Below, piece by piece: positions 6,996 through 13,208 of a DNA stretch of 38,775 nt. The stretch comes from a virus, in IMG/VR virus record IMGVR_UViG_3300037486_000048, positions 1 through 38,775 of that record; one strand, given 5' to 3'. The notes beneath the pieces are model-generated. The model was not told where the DNA came from, searched no databases, and saw nothing but the letters and a program-made list of their open reading frames with translations. Both the position numbers and the translations under genes were made by a program. Position 1 is the stretch's first letter. Each line of letters opens with the position of its first letter.

Positions 6996-7241
6996 CTAAC
7001 CCTCCTCCACGCTGGGCAGCTCCACTCCACACTTCGCCAGATACTCCTGATCCTCATCTCCGTGACGGTAGATGTGGACTGTGATCCAGTCCTGCTTTGG
7101 ATCATCTACTCCACGGACCTCGCCATGCTCGATCAGCACGGAAAACTGACCCGCCGTGATCCACGCCTTGTCTCCCTCCATCACGAAGTCCTCGTTGTCG
7201 TCGACGTCGAACTCCGCAACGATTGATACCTTCTTCGCCAT
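6996..7241 (-). CDS. Small acidic beta-rich protein (81 aa)
   Basis: The protein starts MAKKVSIVAEFDVDDNEDFV after a GGAGGG site. Several short strands (AWITAGQFSVLIEH, DWITVHIYRHGDE) suggest a small beta sandwich, and the composition is acidic. Its stop lies two bases before the ATG of the interrupted gene. The function is unknown. Confidence 0.65.
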   Translation of the reverse strand: MAKKVSIVAEFDVDDNEDFVMEGDKAWITAGQFSVLIEHGEVRGVDDPKQDWITVHIYRHGDEDQEYLAKCGVELPSVEEG

Positions 7242-7262
7242 GATCCGGCCCTCCTAGTATCC

Positions 7263-7311
7263 GCCCAGGCACCACGCTTGGGCAGGCGGGGATGGGCCTT
7301 GCGACCCATCC
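7263..7311 (-). terminator. Two GC-rich hairpins in the spacer after the DUF932 gene
   Basis: GGATGGG (7290-7296) pairs with CCCATCC (7305-7311) around an 8-base loop. GCCCA (7263-7267) pairs with TGGGC (7279-7283). No T-run follows, so this is not a standard intrinsic terminator; it may stabilise or process mRNA. The 79-base spacer holds no gene. Confidence 0.4.
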
Positions 7312-7320
7312 GCGCGTGCG

Positions 7321-8337
7321 CTAGTTGGACTGCGAACGAGCGAGGGCGACCAGGACCTTCCGGCCTTCCTCACGCCGCTGTGAGTCCGATCCGGCGATCA
7401 CGCTCACCAGCTTCGTGTCTCTCGCGTACTGCTCCGTGGCCGACTTCCGCACCCTGGGCGTCCGGTCGTCGAGCCACTGCGTGAACCCGTTGTAGTAGTC
7501 CCACAGCGTCTTGCCGTCGTTCCCCGTTCCGTGCTGAGCCAAGTACGCGACCTCGGCCTTCTCGCGCCGGATCACGTCCGGCTTCGCATCCTTCCTGTCG
7601 GGGAAGATCTTGCGGAGCCACGTGTCCACGATGCTGAAGTCTGCGGGCGTCTCCACCAGCCGCTTGCACTCCTCACTCAAGACCCGCAGGTTGTCGAACT
7701 TCAGGCCCAGTTCCTCTCGCATCTCCACCGCCTTGTCCGTGATGTTCGGCGTATGCCGCGCCTGGATCAGCGTCCGCGCACTCGCCAACCCCGATGACAC
7801 CGTGTTCCAGCAGACGGGGCGGATCGTCGTCATGTAGATCGCGAGCTTGTGGAACCCGTCGTGTCCGTTCAGAGCTACTAGCCACGTCGGAAGCTGCTCG
7901 CCGTTCGGCAGGTCGATCACCATGCCGGGGATTGCCCGCGTGTCCAGGCTTGCGAACGTCCGCTTGCCGTCGAACAGGACGCCCGCTGTCTCGTAGACCG
8001 CGTGTCCCGCTCCGACGATCTTGTCCAGCAGTTCGAACTTCTGGTAGTTCTGGAACGCCGTCCACGTGTTGTGAACGATGCCCAGGTGGACGATGCCCCG
8101 CTCGGGGTCGCGGCGGAAGTTCGTCTTGTACCCCGCCACCGGCTTACCCTCGTGGTCGAACACCGGACCATGCTCGACCAACCAGTCCATCTTTGCGGCG
8201 GTCAGCATCCGCTCGCCCGTGACCGTTCCCTCCAGCGCCTCCGCAAGTACGGCGGCGTGGTCCCACCAGGGAACACCGTTCCGCTTGTTGTAGGCCATCA
8301 TCGCCTTGCCGTTCGTGAACGTCATCTCGTGACTCAT
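7321..8337 (-). CDS. DUF932 / phage-plasmid-like protein
   Basis: The ATG at 8337 (MSHEMTFTNGKAMMAYNKRN) follows a GGAGGG site, giving 338 residues, the usual length for this family (DUF932, TIGR03299-like). Recognisable stretches are VPWWDHAAVLAEALEGTVTG, GIVHNTWTAFQNYQKFELLD, AGVLFDGKRTFASL and MTTIRPVCWNTVSSGLASA. The family is frequent in phages and plasmids; its biochemical role is not established. It is by far the largest gene of the early cluster and is flanked by hairpin-bearing spacers. Confidence 0.85.
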   Translation of the reverse strand: MSHEMTFTNGKAMMAYNKRNGVPWWDHAAVLAEALEGTVTGERMLTAAKMDWLVEHGPVFDHEGKPVAGYKTNFRRDPERGIVHLGIVHNTWTAFQNYQKFELLDKIVGAGHAVYETAGVLFDGKRTFASLDTRAIPGMVIDLPNGEQLPTWLVALNGHDGFHKLAIYMTTIRPVCWNTVSSGLASARTLIQARHTPNITDKAVEMREELGLKFDNLRVLSEECKRLVETPADFSIVDTWLRKIFPDRKDAKPDVIRREKAEVAYLAQHGTGNDGKTLWDYYNGFTQWLDDRTPRVRKSATEQYARDTKLVSVIAGSDSQRREEGRKVLVALARSQSN

Positions 8338-8415
8338 GTCCCGGCCCTCCTCTCTCATAGATGCCCCGATGATTTATCGAGGCGCGAGGCGATGCCCCGC
8401 AGGGCACCGCTTCGC

Positions 8416-8727
8416 TCACGCTGGTGGGCCAGCGATCCACTCGCACGCGCGCCCGCATTCCTCTCCGTCCACGGGTTCCTGGCACGTCGCCTGATCCTGG
8501 TTCGACCCGTGGAACCGCAGTTCGTCGACCTCCATCCTGCCGTGCACTGGACACTCGTAGTGTGGCGCGTAGAACATCCGTAGCCGCGTTCGGAGTTCCG
8601 CCAGGATCGCGTATACCGCCACGGCCACCGGGTCGGACTCCTCCGTGATTGGCATTGACACGACATCATTGCTGATCAGATTGATGCAGCGCGTTAGCGC
8701 CTCGATCTTCGCTTCCCTCGGTTTCAT
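8416..8727 (-). CDS. Small Cys-rich protein (103 aa), possible zinc binder
   Basis: The ATG at 8727 (MKPREAKIEALTRCINLISN) follows a GAGGGG site. A helical N-terminal half leads to a C-terminal part with Cys/His clusters: YECPVHGRMEVDE, then QATCQEPVDGEECGRACEW. CPVHG and the Cys triplet could coordinate one zinc ion. The function is unknown. Confidence 0.65.
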   Translation of the reverse strand: MKPREAKIEALTRCINLISNDVVSMPITEESDPVAVAVYAILAELRTRLRMFYAPHYECPVHGRMEVDELRFHGSNQDQATCQEPVDGEECGRACEWIAGPPA

Positions 8728-8740
8728 CGTATTGCCCCCC

Positions 8741-8965
8741 TCATCGACTAGGATCCACCATGAACAGCCGGTCCATGCAATGCCAGGACCATCGCTCGTC
8801 ATTACGCGCCCTGAGTGAATCGCCCATCTGATCCCGCAGTCTGGAGGCGCGTTCCCACAGCTTGCCTGCTTCGAACCACTCCTTCTTGTCCATCTTCGTC
8901 TGTGCCGCACCCTCGCACTTCGATGCCTCGGCGGCGATCTGATGCACGCTACGCTCTGACTTCAT
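8741..8965 (-). CDS. Small basic helical protein (74 aa)
   Basis: The ATG at 8965 (MKSERSVHQIAAEASKCEGA) follows GGGGGAGG. The product is helical and charged (KKEWFEAGKLWERASRLRDQ), like a short TPR-style hairpin, and ends RLFMVDPSR before a TAG stop. The function is unknown. Confidence 0.6.
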   Translation of the reverse strand: MKSERSVHQIAAEASKCEGAAQTKMDKKEWFEAGKLWERASRLRDQMGDSLRARNDERWSWHCMDRLFMVDPSR

Positions 8966-9028
8966 CGTTCGCCTCCCCCGGATAGATCGGCTCGTACCCT
9001 GCGTTCCGCACGGCACCATGCTATGCGC

Positions 9029-9058
9029 CCACAGCCGCGCCCGAAGGCGCGACCGTGG
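9029..9058 (-). other. Stable UUCG-loop hairpin in a gene spacer
   Basis: On the minus strand CCACGGTCGCGCC, TTCG and GGCGCGGCTGTGG form a 13-bp stem, including two G-U pairs, closed by the very stable C(UUCG)G tetraloop. It fills the spacer between two small genes. No T-run follows, so mRNA stabilisation or processing is likelier than termination. Confidence 0.7.
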
Positions 9059-9064
9059 CGGGTC
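9051..9064. repeat. 14-bp repeat GACCGTGGCGGGTC, copy 1
   Basis: GACCGTGGCGGGTC occurs here, over one arm of the UUCG hairpin and the end of the 63-residue gene, and again at 9280-9293 in the next spacer. The two copies flank that gene. The repeat may be a by-product of spacer duplication. Confidence 0.6.
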
Positions 9065-9254
9065 AGTCCTTCACGATCACGTATCCGCCCTGGTGGGCGA
9101 AGTCTTCCAGCGACATGCGGGCGTAGGACGCCGCGCGGTCAGCCTTGCCTTCTCGTTCTAGTTGCTGGCACAGATCGTGCCGGTACAACTCCATCATCGG
9201 GCGCGTGAAGTTGCGGCCGGTCCCGTCCTCCGTGTAGGTATTTCTCGGTCTCAT
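9063..9254 (-). CDS. Small hypothetical protein (63 aa)
   Basis: The protein starts MRPRNTYTEDGTGRNFTRPM after a GAGGAGG site. It is basic and helical in the middle (MELYRHDLCQQLEREGKADR) and ends in strand-forming GGYVIVKD. The function is unknown. Copies of a 14-bp repeat lie at either side. Confidence 0.6.
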   Translation of the reverse strand: MRPRNTYTEDGTGRNFTRPMMELYRHDLCQQLEREGKADRAASYARMSLEDFAHQGGYVIVKD

Positions 9255-9279
9255 GCGGTATCCCTCCTCCCGTGTGCCC

Positions 9280-9293
9280 GACCGTGGCGGGTC
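9280..9293. repeat. 14-bp repeat GACCGTGGCGGGTC, copy 2
   Basis: Identical to 9051-9064. It lies in the 42-base spacer just before the start of the 63-residue gene on the minus strand. Confidence 0.6.
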
Positions 9294-9296
9294 CGA

Positions 9297-9533
9297 TCAG
9301 TCTCCAACCGTCTGCCAGTCTTGAACCGGATGCTCCTGCTCGTACTTCCGCGCATCGGCCAATTCGCACGCCAGTCTATTGTGGCGCGCCAACAGTTCGT
9401 CGGACAACCGCGACAACTCGTGGTCGATCAGGACGTGCGGCGTATCGCTCGGGCGAGTCTGGTGCCAGTTCCTTGCGGCGTCGATCAGTATGACCAGCGC
9501 CGTCATCTTGTCTTCGGTGTTCGTGCGTCTCAT
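9297..9533 (-). CDS. Small helical protein (78 aa)
   Basis: The protein starts MRRTNTEDKMTALVILIDAA; the ATG at codon 10 (MTALVILIDA) is an alternative. Residues 10-19 are hydrophobic but too short to span a membrane. The rest is charged and helical (HELSRLSDELLARHNRLACE). Its start is three bases after the upstream stop. The function is unknown. Confidence 0.55.
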   Translation of the reverse strand: MRRTNTEDKMTALVILIDAARNWHQTRPSDTPHVLIDHELSRLSDELLARHNRLACELADARKYEQEHPVQDWQTVGD

Positions 9534-9535
9534 CT

Positions 9536-9781
9536 CTACTCCTCCGCCAACGTACTTGGGGCGTCGTCGTCAACCGGCGTCCCCTCGCCGTTGTCCAGGC
9601 AGTCGGCCTTGTGGAATCCGTGACCTCCGCACTTGGGGCACTCGCAGTTGTGATCGACTCCGCAGACCGAGCAGCACAAGGTCTCGGGGTCGATGTGACC
9701 TTCGCAGTCCTCGTCACTAACGTGCACATCGAATGATCCGACCTTCGTCCCGCCGTAGGACATGCTCCACTTCTCACTCAT
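9536..9781 (-). CDS. Small Cys-rich protein with zinc-ribbon-like knuckles (81 aa)
   Basis: The ATG at 9781 (MSEKWSMSYGGTKVGSFDVH) follows GGAGG and overlaps the upstream stop as ATGA. Residues about 36-58 hold CCSVCGVDHNCECPKCGGHG and then HKADC, a run of Cys pairs typical of a zinc-ribbon or DnaJ-type knuckle. The C-terminus is acidic. It may be a small adaptor or nucleic-acid-binding protein. Confidence 0.65.
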   Translation of the reverse strand: MSEKWSMSYGGTKVGSFDVHVSDEDCEGHIDPETLCCSVCGVDHNCECPKCGGHGFHKADCLDNGEGTPVDDDAPSTLAEE

Positions 9782-10002
9782 GCCGTCGCCTCCTTCTGCT
9801 CGATCTTGTCGGTCTCGACCAGGGCAACGGTCTCGCCGCCCTTGCAGACGTGGATGCGGATTGCGCCCGTGGACCACCGCTGGATGAACACGCACCCGTC
9901 AGTACCCATCATGACGTCGACGCCTGCGCCGGGATCCAGCCTGACTTGCAGCACGCTGAATCCCTCGCCGTCCTCAGACTTCTCAACCTTGATCGTATTC
10001 AT
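9778..10002 (-). CDS. Small beta-rich protein (74 aa)
   Basis: The ATG at 10002 (MNTIKVEKSEDGEGFSVLQV) follows GGAGGG. Alternating strands (AGVDVMMGTDGCVFIQRW, AIRIHVCKGGETVALVET) suggest a compact all-beta fold. It is cotranslated with the zinc-ribbon-like gene (ATGA). The function is unknown. Confidence 0.65.
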   Translation of the reverse strand: MNTIKVEKSEDGEGFSVLQVRLDPGAGVDVMMGTDGCVFIQRWSTGAIRIHVCKGGETVALVETDKIEQKEATA

Positions 10003-10046
10003 CGTCTTGCCCTCCAGCACCAGCCCCGGCGTGATTGCCGAGGCAC

Positions 10047-10068
10047 GCGGGCGAGCCTCGCGGCCCGC
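10047..10068 (-). other. GC-rich inverted repeat in an 80-base spacer
   Basis: GCGGGC (10047-10052) pairs with GCCCGC (10063-10068) around a 10-base loop. The spacer 10003-10082 holds no gene. It resembles the hairpins in other early spacers and lacks a T-run. Confidence 0.4.
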
Positions 10069-10082
10069 CTGCGTACGTGCTA

Positions 10083-10337
10083 TCAACCCTGCCGCTCCTG
10101 CCGCATCACTTCATCGTCCACCTCGTTACACCACGCGTCGTACTGCTCGCGGGAAACTCTAAGTTCCGCGCACGTCTGGTCGATCTGCCTCTGCAACGTC
10201 TCATCCCTCGCCGCATCCGACCACTCGCCACCGTCGAACTCTCGGTCGGCCATCGCCGCTTCCTCGTTCGCTTCCTGCCAGTCGGCAACCAAGCGATCCA
10301 CTACCGCGCACCGTTCGGAAACGCTCGGCGTGTTCAT
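10083..10337 (-). CDS. Small acidic helical protein (84 aa)
   Basis: The protein starts MNTPSVSERCAVVDRLVADW after a GGAGG site. It is rich in Glu/Asp and helical (QEANEEAAMADREFDGGEW, ELRVSREQYDAWCNEVDDEV). The C-terminal YDAWCNEVDDEV resembles the WVQEQ segment of the next upstream small protein, so the two could be distant duplicates, a weak inference. The function is unknown. Confidence 0.6.
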   Translation of the reverse strand: MNTPSVSERCAVVDRLVADWQEANEEAAMADREFDGGEWSDAARDETLQRQIDQTCAELRVSREQYDAWCNEVDDEVMRQERQG

Positions 10338-10347
10338 CGCGTCCTCC

Positions 10348-10617
10348 TTACTCCTCAGAGTCGATCTGGCGATTCGCCAGAGCCATCTGCTCCTGCACCC
10401 ACTTGCCGTACTGGTCGATGCTCAGACCGTAGCGGACCAGCACCGACTTCGTCGCCTGCTCCTCGATGTCAGTGAAGTCGTCCTTGCTCTCGACTACGAT
10501 GCGCTGGCACATCGCCGAGAGTTCATACGCGATCTCCCGGTCTGCCCGATCGCACCGCGAGTCCAGATCCTCGGCCTCGATGACCTCGGTCTCCGTCAAC
10601 CGCTTCGCTTCCATCAT
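10348..10617 (-). CDS. Small acidic helical protein (89 aa)
   Basis: The protein starts MMEAKRLTETEVIEAEDLDS after GGAGGG; the second ATG is equally possible. It is helical and acidic (ADREIAYELSAMCQRIVVES, DDFTDIEEQATKSVLVRYG, IDQYGKWVQEQMALAN). No domain is recognised. Confidence 0.6.
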   Translation of the reverse strand: MMEAKRLTETEVIEAEDLDSRCDRADREIAYELSAMCQRIVVESKDDFTDIEEQATKSVLVRYGLSIDQYGKWVQEQMALANRQIDSEE

Positions 10618-10624
10618 GCCCTCC

Positions 10625-10876
10625 TTAGTCCCACCCGTAGCACCCGCAGTAGTACAGGTCCGTCTCCTTCTCGGGACGGTGCGCGAAGAACGCCAGCGTC
10701 ACCTTGCTGGGCACCTTCGTGTCACAGTACGTGCACTCCGCCATCCGACCAACGAGGTCGGGAGCGGCCACTTCGATCTCGGCGTCTGGCGTCATTCCGT
10801 AGTGGACTGCGCAGACCGGCTTACCGTTGCAGATTCCGTTCGCGGCGCAACCGCACTTCATCATCGTCGCACTCAT
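10625..10876 (-). CDS. Cys-rich putative zinc-binding protein (83 aa)
   Basis: The protein starts MSATMMKCGCAANGICNGKP and overlaps the upstream stop (ATGA). Two Cys clusters are visible: KCGCAANGICNGKPVCAVH at the N-terminus, and ECTYCDTKVPS with YYCGCYGWD at the C-terminus, enough ligands for two zinc sites. Such small proteins are common in phage early regions and often bind host proteins; the target is unknown. Confidence 0.65.
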   Translation of the reverse strand: MSATMMKCGCAANGICNGKPVCAVHYGMTPDAEIEVAAPDLVGRMAECTYCDTKVPSKVTLAFFAHRPEKETDLYYCGCYGWD

Positions 10877-11043
10877 GCGGCCACCTCCTTCTTGATCTGC
10901 TCACCCAACCATTCGGCATGACTTCGTAGCCACTTGGCCTCGGCAACCTTTCCGATCTTCTCGCGGTAGTCTGCGCTTCTAAGCGCCTTCTGAATGATCG
11001 CGGCATACGCCACGCGATCCTCCAACGTATGGCTCGTCGTCAT
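10873..11043 (-). CDS. Small helical protein (56 aa)
   Basis: The ATG at 11043 (MTTSHTLEDRVAYAAIIQKA) follows GAGGAGGG. The product is one or two amphipathic helices (SADYREKIGKVAEAKWLRSH, WLGEQIKKEVAA). An upstream in-frame ATG at 11157 would overlap the previous gene and a hairpin and lacks a ribosome site. The function is unknown. Confidence 0.6.
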   Translation of the reverse strand: MTTSHTLEDRVAYAAIIQKALRSADYREKIGKVAEAKWLRSHAEWLGEQIKKEVAA

Positions 11044-11081
11044 CGTACTGCCCTCCTCTTGGCTTCCCATCTTCATGCGCG

Positions 11082-11096
11082 TCGGGTGCCACCCGA
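11082..11096 (-). other. Short perfect hairpin in the spacer after the first early gene
   Basis: TCGGGT, GCC and ACCCGA form a 6-bp stem with a 3-base loop in the 91-base spacer 11044-11134. No T-run follows. The rest of the spacer holds only the next gene's ribosome site. Confidence 0.4.
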
Positions 11097-11134
11097 ACGC
11101 GGACGCGCGAGCGTGTGCCCGCGCGTTTCGGGAA

Positions 11135-11551
11135 CTAACTGGCGACGTACTCACCACGGACGAGCTTGAAGCCCGGCGTCGTCACGACCGTGCGGCCCTT
11201 GCCGTCCACCCCGGTGTAGATGCCCTGGACGTTGCCCTTGCTCGTGCGGACCTTGATCACGCGTCCGACCGTCACGTCCTCGGGCGGCGTCGCCTTCGGA
11301 GCCTTCACCTTCGGGGCCTTCTCGATCTTGGCGAGCGTTCCGCGCCGCACCGCGTCGATGTAGGCGATCTTCAGCATCGCCGCGCCCTGCTTCGGCGTCA
11401 GGGGCTGGAGACCTTCCAGCGCCGCCTGGATCTTGTGGAACGCTGCTTCGCGCGTGGCGCTGTTGACCGCCATCGTCTCGGTGACCGCCATCGCCTTTGC
11501 CTCAACCTTGCGATCCCGCGCCTCAGCCTTCGCACTACTCTTCGGATTCAT
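11135..11551 (-). CDS. First early gene: basic protein with SH3/KOW-like C-terminus (138 aa)
   Basis: The ATG at 11551 (MNPKSSAKAEARDRKVEAKA) follows GGGAGGG. A Lys/Ala-rich N-terminus is followed by a helical middle (ATREAAFHKIQAALEGLQPL) and a basic linker. The C-terminal ~45 residues (VGRVIKVRTSKGNVQGIYTG, then GRTVVTTPGFKLVRGEYVAS) have strand spacing like a small SH3 or KOW barrel. It is the promoter-proximal gene of the early operon. Nucleic-acid or RNA-polymerase binding is a guess from charge and fold. Confidence 0.65.
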   Translation of the reverse strand: MNPKSSAKAEARDRKVEAKAMAVTETMAVNSATREAAFHKIQAALEGLQPLTPKQGAAMLKIAYIDAVRRGTLAKIEKAPKVKAPKATPPEDVTVGRVIKVRTSKGNVQGIYTGVDGKGRTVVTTPGFKLVRGEYVAS

Positions 11552-11985
11552 CGTGCCCTCCCAGTTCAGAACGCCTCGTACCTTGGCCTGCCTCGTCAGC
11601 GCCGGGCGGCCATCCCCGGCCGTACGGTCGCTCTTTAATGAGCGGACCGTTTCGGCTACGCGGTGTCCTCGCGAGCGGTCGCCGTCGTTCGCGCCGTTCG
11701 CTCTCCCGCGCCGTTTCGTTTCTTGCTTTACCCGACTGGATTGCCCGGTCTACGTTGCCCGCTCTTGAATGGGGTTCGCTTCGTCTCGCGGAGTCGTTAG
11801 CGGATCACGCGCCTGGGTTCGCTGTCGGTCGTCGGCGTTTCGACTCGGTCCGGTGTGGGCTGGTCGGTGTGGGCTGTCCCACCCGATGTCCTCCGGTCCT
11901 GGCTCGGGCTGCCCTTGGCTGGCCCCTTGCCCTGGTCCCTGCGCCGTTCGTCTTTCAAAGATCAACTAGGCTTTATCTATCGGCA

Positions 11986-11991
11986 ATTATA
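11986..11991 (-). promoter_or_regulatory. Candidate early promoter, perfect -10 TATAAT
   Basis: On the minus strand TATAAT matches the sigma-70 -10 consensus exactly, in the most AT-rich part of the region. No good -35 lies at 17 bases; TTGTTC at 12011-12016 (19-base spacer) is the nearest, 3 of 6. A weak -35 with inverted repeats just upstream suggests an activated promoter. Transcription would run towards the first early gene, about 430 bases downstream. Confidence 0.45.
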
Positions 11992-12032
11992 GCCTATCCT
12001 GAACCCCTCGGAACAACTATTTTCGGCATGGT

Positions 12033-12062
12033 CCTAAGTGGCGATCCTGCAATCACTTATGG
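12033..12062. promoter_or_regulatory. Inverted repeat CCTAAGTG / CACTTATGG, candidate operator 1
   Basis: CCTAAGTG (12033-12040) faces CACTTATGG (12054-12062), an imperfect copy of the repeat at 12118-12146. Its near edge is about 42 bases upstream of the -10 element, an activator-like position. Confidence 0.5.
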
Positions 12063-12117
12063 TTCTTTCGCTGGATGGCGTTTCGTGGGCGTACTTGGCC
12101 GGGATGGTCCCAAGTGA

Positions 12118-12146
12118 CCTAAGTGACGTAGTTGGAATCACTTAGG
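12118..12146. promoter_or_regulatory. Inverted repeat CCTAAGTGA / TCACTTAGG, candidate operator 2
   Basis: CCTAAGTGA (12118-12126) and TCACTTAGG (12138-12146) are perfect 9-bp inverted arms with an 11-base spacer. A further half-site, CCAAGTGACC, overlaps it at 12110-12119. The same half-site AAGTG(A) occurs five times between 12033 and 12146. Confidence 0.55.
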
Positions 12147-12179
12147 AAGCCCGGTGTAGGGCCACCTGGGGGCGCGAGA

Positions 12180-12200
12180 AACCCGCACTAGCAGCGGGTT
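12180..12200 (-). terminator. Hairpin after the last late gene, possible terminator
   Basis: On the minus strand AACCCGC, TGCTAGT and GCGGGTT form a 7-bp stem with a 7-base loop, 27 bases beyond the stop of the papain-fold hydrolase. It is followed by TCTC, so the T-run is short and termination may be weak. Its position at the end of the late gene block supports the call. Confidence 0.45.
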
Positions 12201-12226
12201 CCAGCACGCTAGGGGGCGGGAAACGC

Positions 12227-12829
12227 CTACGAAGCCTGGGCGAATCGGGCCGGGGTGTTGGCGTACGCGGCCGGGGGCGTCCGCTCTACGTTCAGCTTCT
12301 GTCCGCCCTGCGTGAACAGGACGTCGAACGGCGGCGGCTGGCCTGCGGATTCCTTCGCCTTTCGCGCGGCGTCGAAGCACGCGCGAACGCCGACGGAGCA
12401 GACCATCAGGTTCCCGCCGAAGTCGAAGATGCGGTGGTAGAAGCCGACGCCGTATCCGAGGATCTCGTTCAGCGCGATGTCGAGCAGCTGCCCCACGTCG
12501 TAGCTGGTCCCGATGAGCTTGTGCGCCGCCTCGTACATCACCAGCACGTCTTGGCTGTCGAGCGGGAACGTCGGACGCCAGACACGGAAGTCCCTCTGCT
12601 GCACGCGGTCCCACGTTTCCCACTTCGTGTGTGGGTACGTCACGGACAAGATCCGGGCTGGTCCGAAGTAGAGCATCGAGTGGGTATCTCGCCAGTCGGC
12701 GTACCCGACGTGCCGCTGGTGCGCCTGGATGCAACCTTGCGGCACGGATTCGAACGGGTGAGTCGCCTGCCACCAGATCGACCGCTTGGGCGGGCGCGTG
12801 TTGATGACGTCACCGGTGGATAGGGTCAT
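12227..12829 (-). CDS. Permuted papain-fold hydrolase (YiiX / NlpC-P60-like)
   Basis: The ATG at 12829 (MTLSTGDVINTRPPKRSIWW) follows GGAGGG, giving 200 residues. The motif order fits permuted papain-fold amidases or peptidases: an initial GDVI strand, His in DTHSMLYFG, then RVWRP, the helix HKLIGTSYDVGQLLDIALNE, and Cys late in LMVCSVGVRACFDA. His before Cys is the hallmark of the permuted type. Substrates of the family include peptidoglycan and lipids; a role in lysis or wall passage is inference. It is the last late gene before the regulatory region. Confidence 0.65.
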   Translation of the reverse strand: MTLSTGDVINTRPPKRSIWWQATHPFESVPQGCIQAHQRHVGYADWRDTHSMLYFGPARILSVTYPHTKWETWDRVQQRDFRVWRPTFPLDSQDVLVMYEAAHKLIGTSYDVGQLLDIALNEILGYGVGFYHRIFDFGGNLMVCSVGVRACFDAARKAKESAGQPPPFDVLFTQGGQKLNVERTPPAAYANTPARFAQAS

Positions 12830-12961
12830 GGTAGCCCTCCTGGGATCATTAGGTGCCCGTGGCTGCACGATCCCGGCCAATGGGTATGTAGCCATAGCCC
12901 GGCGTGAGATCGTGCGCCTGTGAGCCTCCAGTCGCTTCTCGGTCCATGGCGCGGGCATGGG

Positions 12962-13198
12962 TCAGTCCGCGGATAGACGGTTCCCCTGGCATTCTGCTAC
13001 GCGCTGTGCCGCAGCCGCCCTCGCCCGCTGGACTTCGGTGTACCCGTACGTCCCGGTTGCTCCGCCAACGGCCAGGATCAGCACGGCGAGGATGTGCGGA
13101 ATCCCCGGCACCTGCTCAGCCACGATCCCCGCCGCTGTCACCACGATTCCCCAGAACGTCTTCTTCTGCCAGAAGTGCTTCTTGTCCACCGGATTCAT
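12962..13198 (-). CDS. Small membrane protein, holin candidate (78 aa)
   Basis: A basic N-terminus (MNPVDKKHFWQKKTFWG) is followed by two hydrophobic segments (about residues 15-29 and 33-53: WGIVVTAAGIVAEQV and HILAVLILAVGGATGTYG) and a charged, Ala/Arg-rich C-terminus. Two short spans with charged ends are typical of small holins or spanin-type accessory proteins. The endolysin is 6 kb upstream, so the assignment rests on topology alone; the coiled-coil membrane protein next to the endolysin is a competing holin candidate. Confidence 0.55.
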   Translation of the reverse strand: MNPVDKKHFWQKKTFWGIVVTAAGIVAEQVPGIPHILAVLILAVGGATGTYGYTEVQRARAAAAQRVAECQGNRLSAD

Positions 13199-13208
13199 CG
13201 ACTATCTC

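Larger units (their letters stand above)
11552..12226. other. 675-bp gene-free regulatory region
   Basis: This is the longest stretch without a convincing gene. ORFs crossing it on the plus strand are Arg/Ser/Pro-rich shadows. It holds paired inverted repeats (12033-12146), a perfect TATAAT on the minus strand (11986-11991) in an AT-rich patch (about 11955-12025), and a hairpin just after the last late gene. The part 11560-11950 is GC-rich without obvious repeats. It separates late from early genes and is the best candidate for the early promoter region; an origin function cannot be excluded. Confidence 0.65.

Noticed and set aside
11750-11965. 71-codon minus-strand ORF downstream of the TATAAT
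   Set aside because: It needs a TTG start, is low-complexity (Gln/Pro/Arg/Asp), and shows no domain or good ribosome site; a real early leader gene cannot be fully excluded.
11497-12117. 206-codon plus-strand ORF across the large gene-free region
   Set aside because: It would be the only plus-strand gene, starts antisense to a supported gene, and has Arg/Ser/Pro-rich shadow-type composition with no ribosome site recognised.
12849-12947. 32-codon minus-strand ORF between the small membrane protein and the papain-fold hydrolase
   Set aside because: It has no ribosome site and overlaps an alternative longer N-terminus of the next gene; the evidence is too thin to call it.
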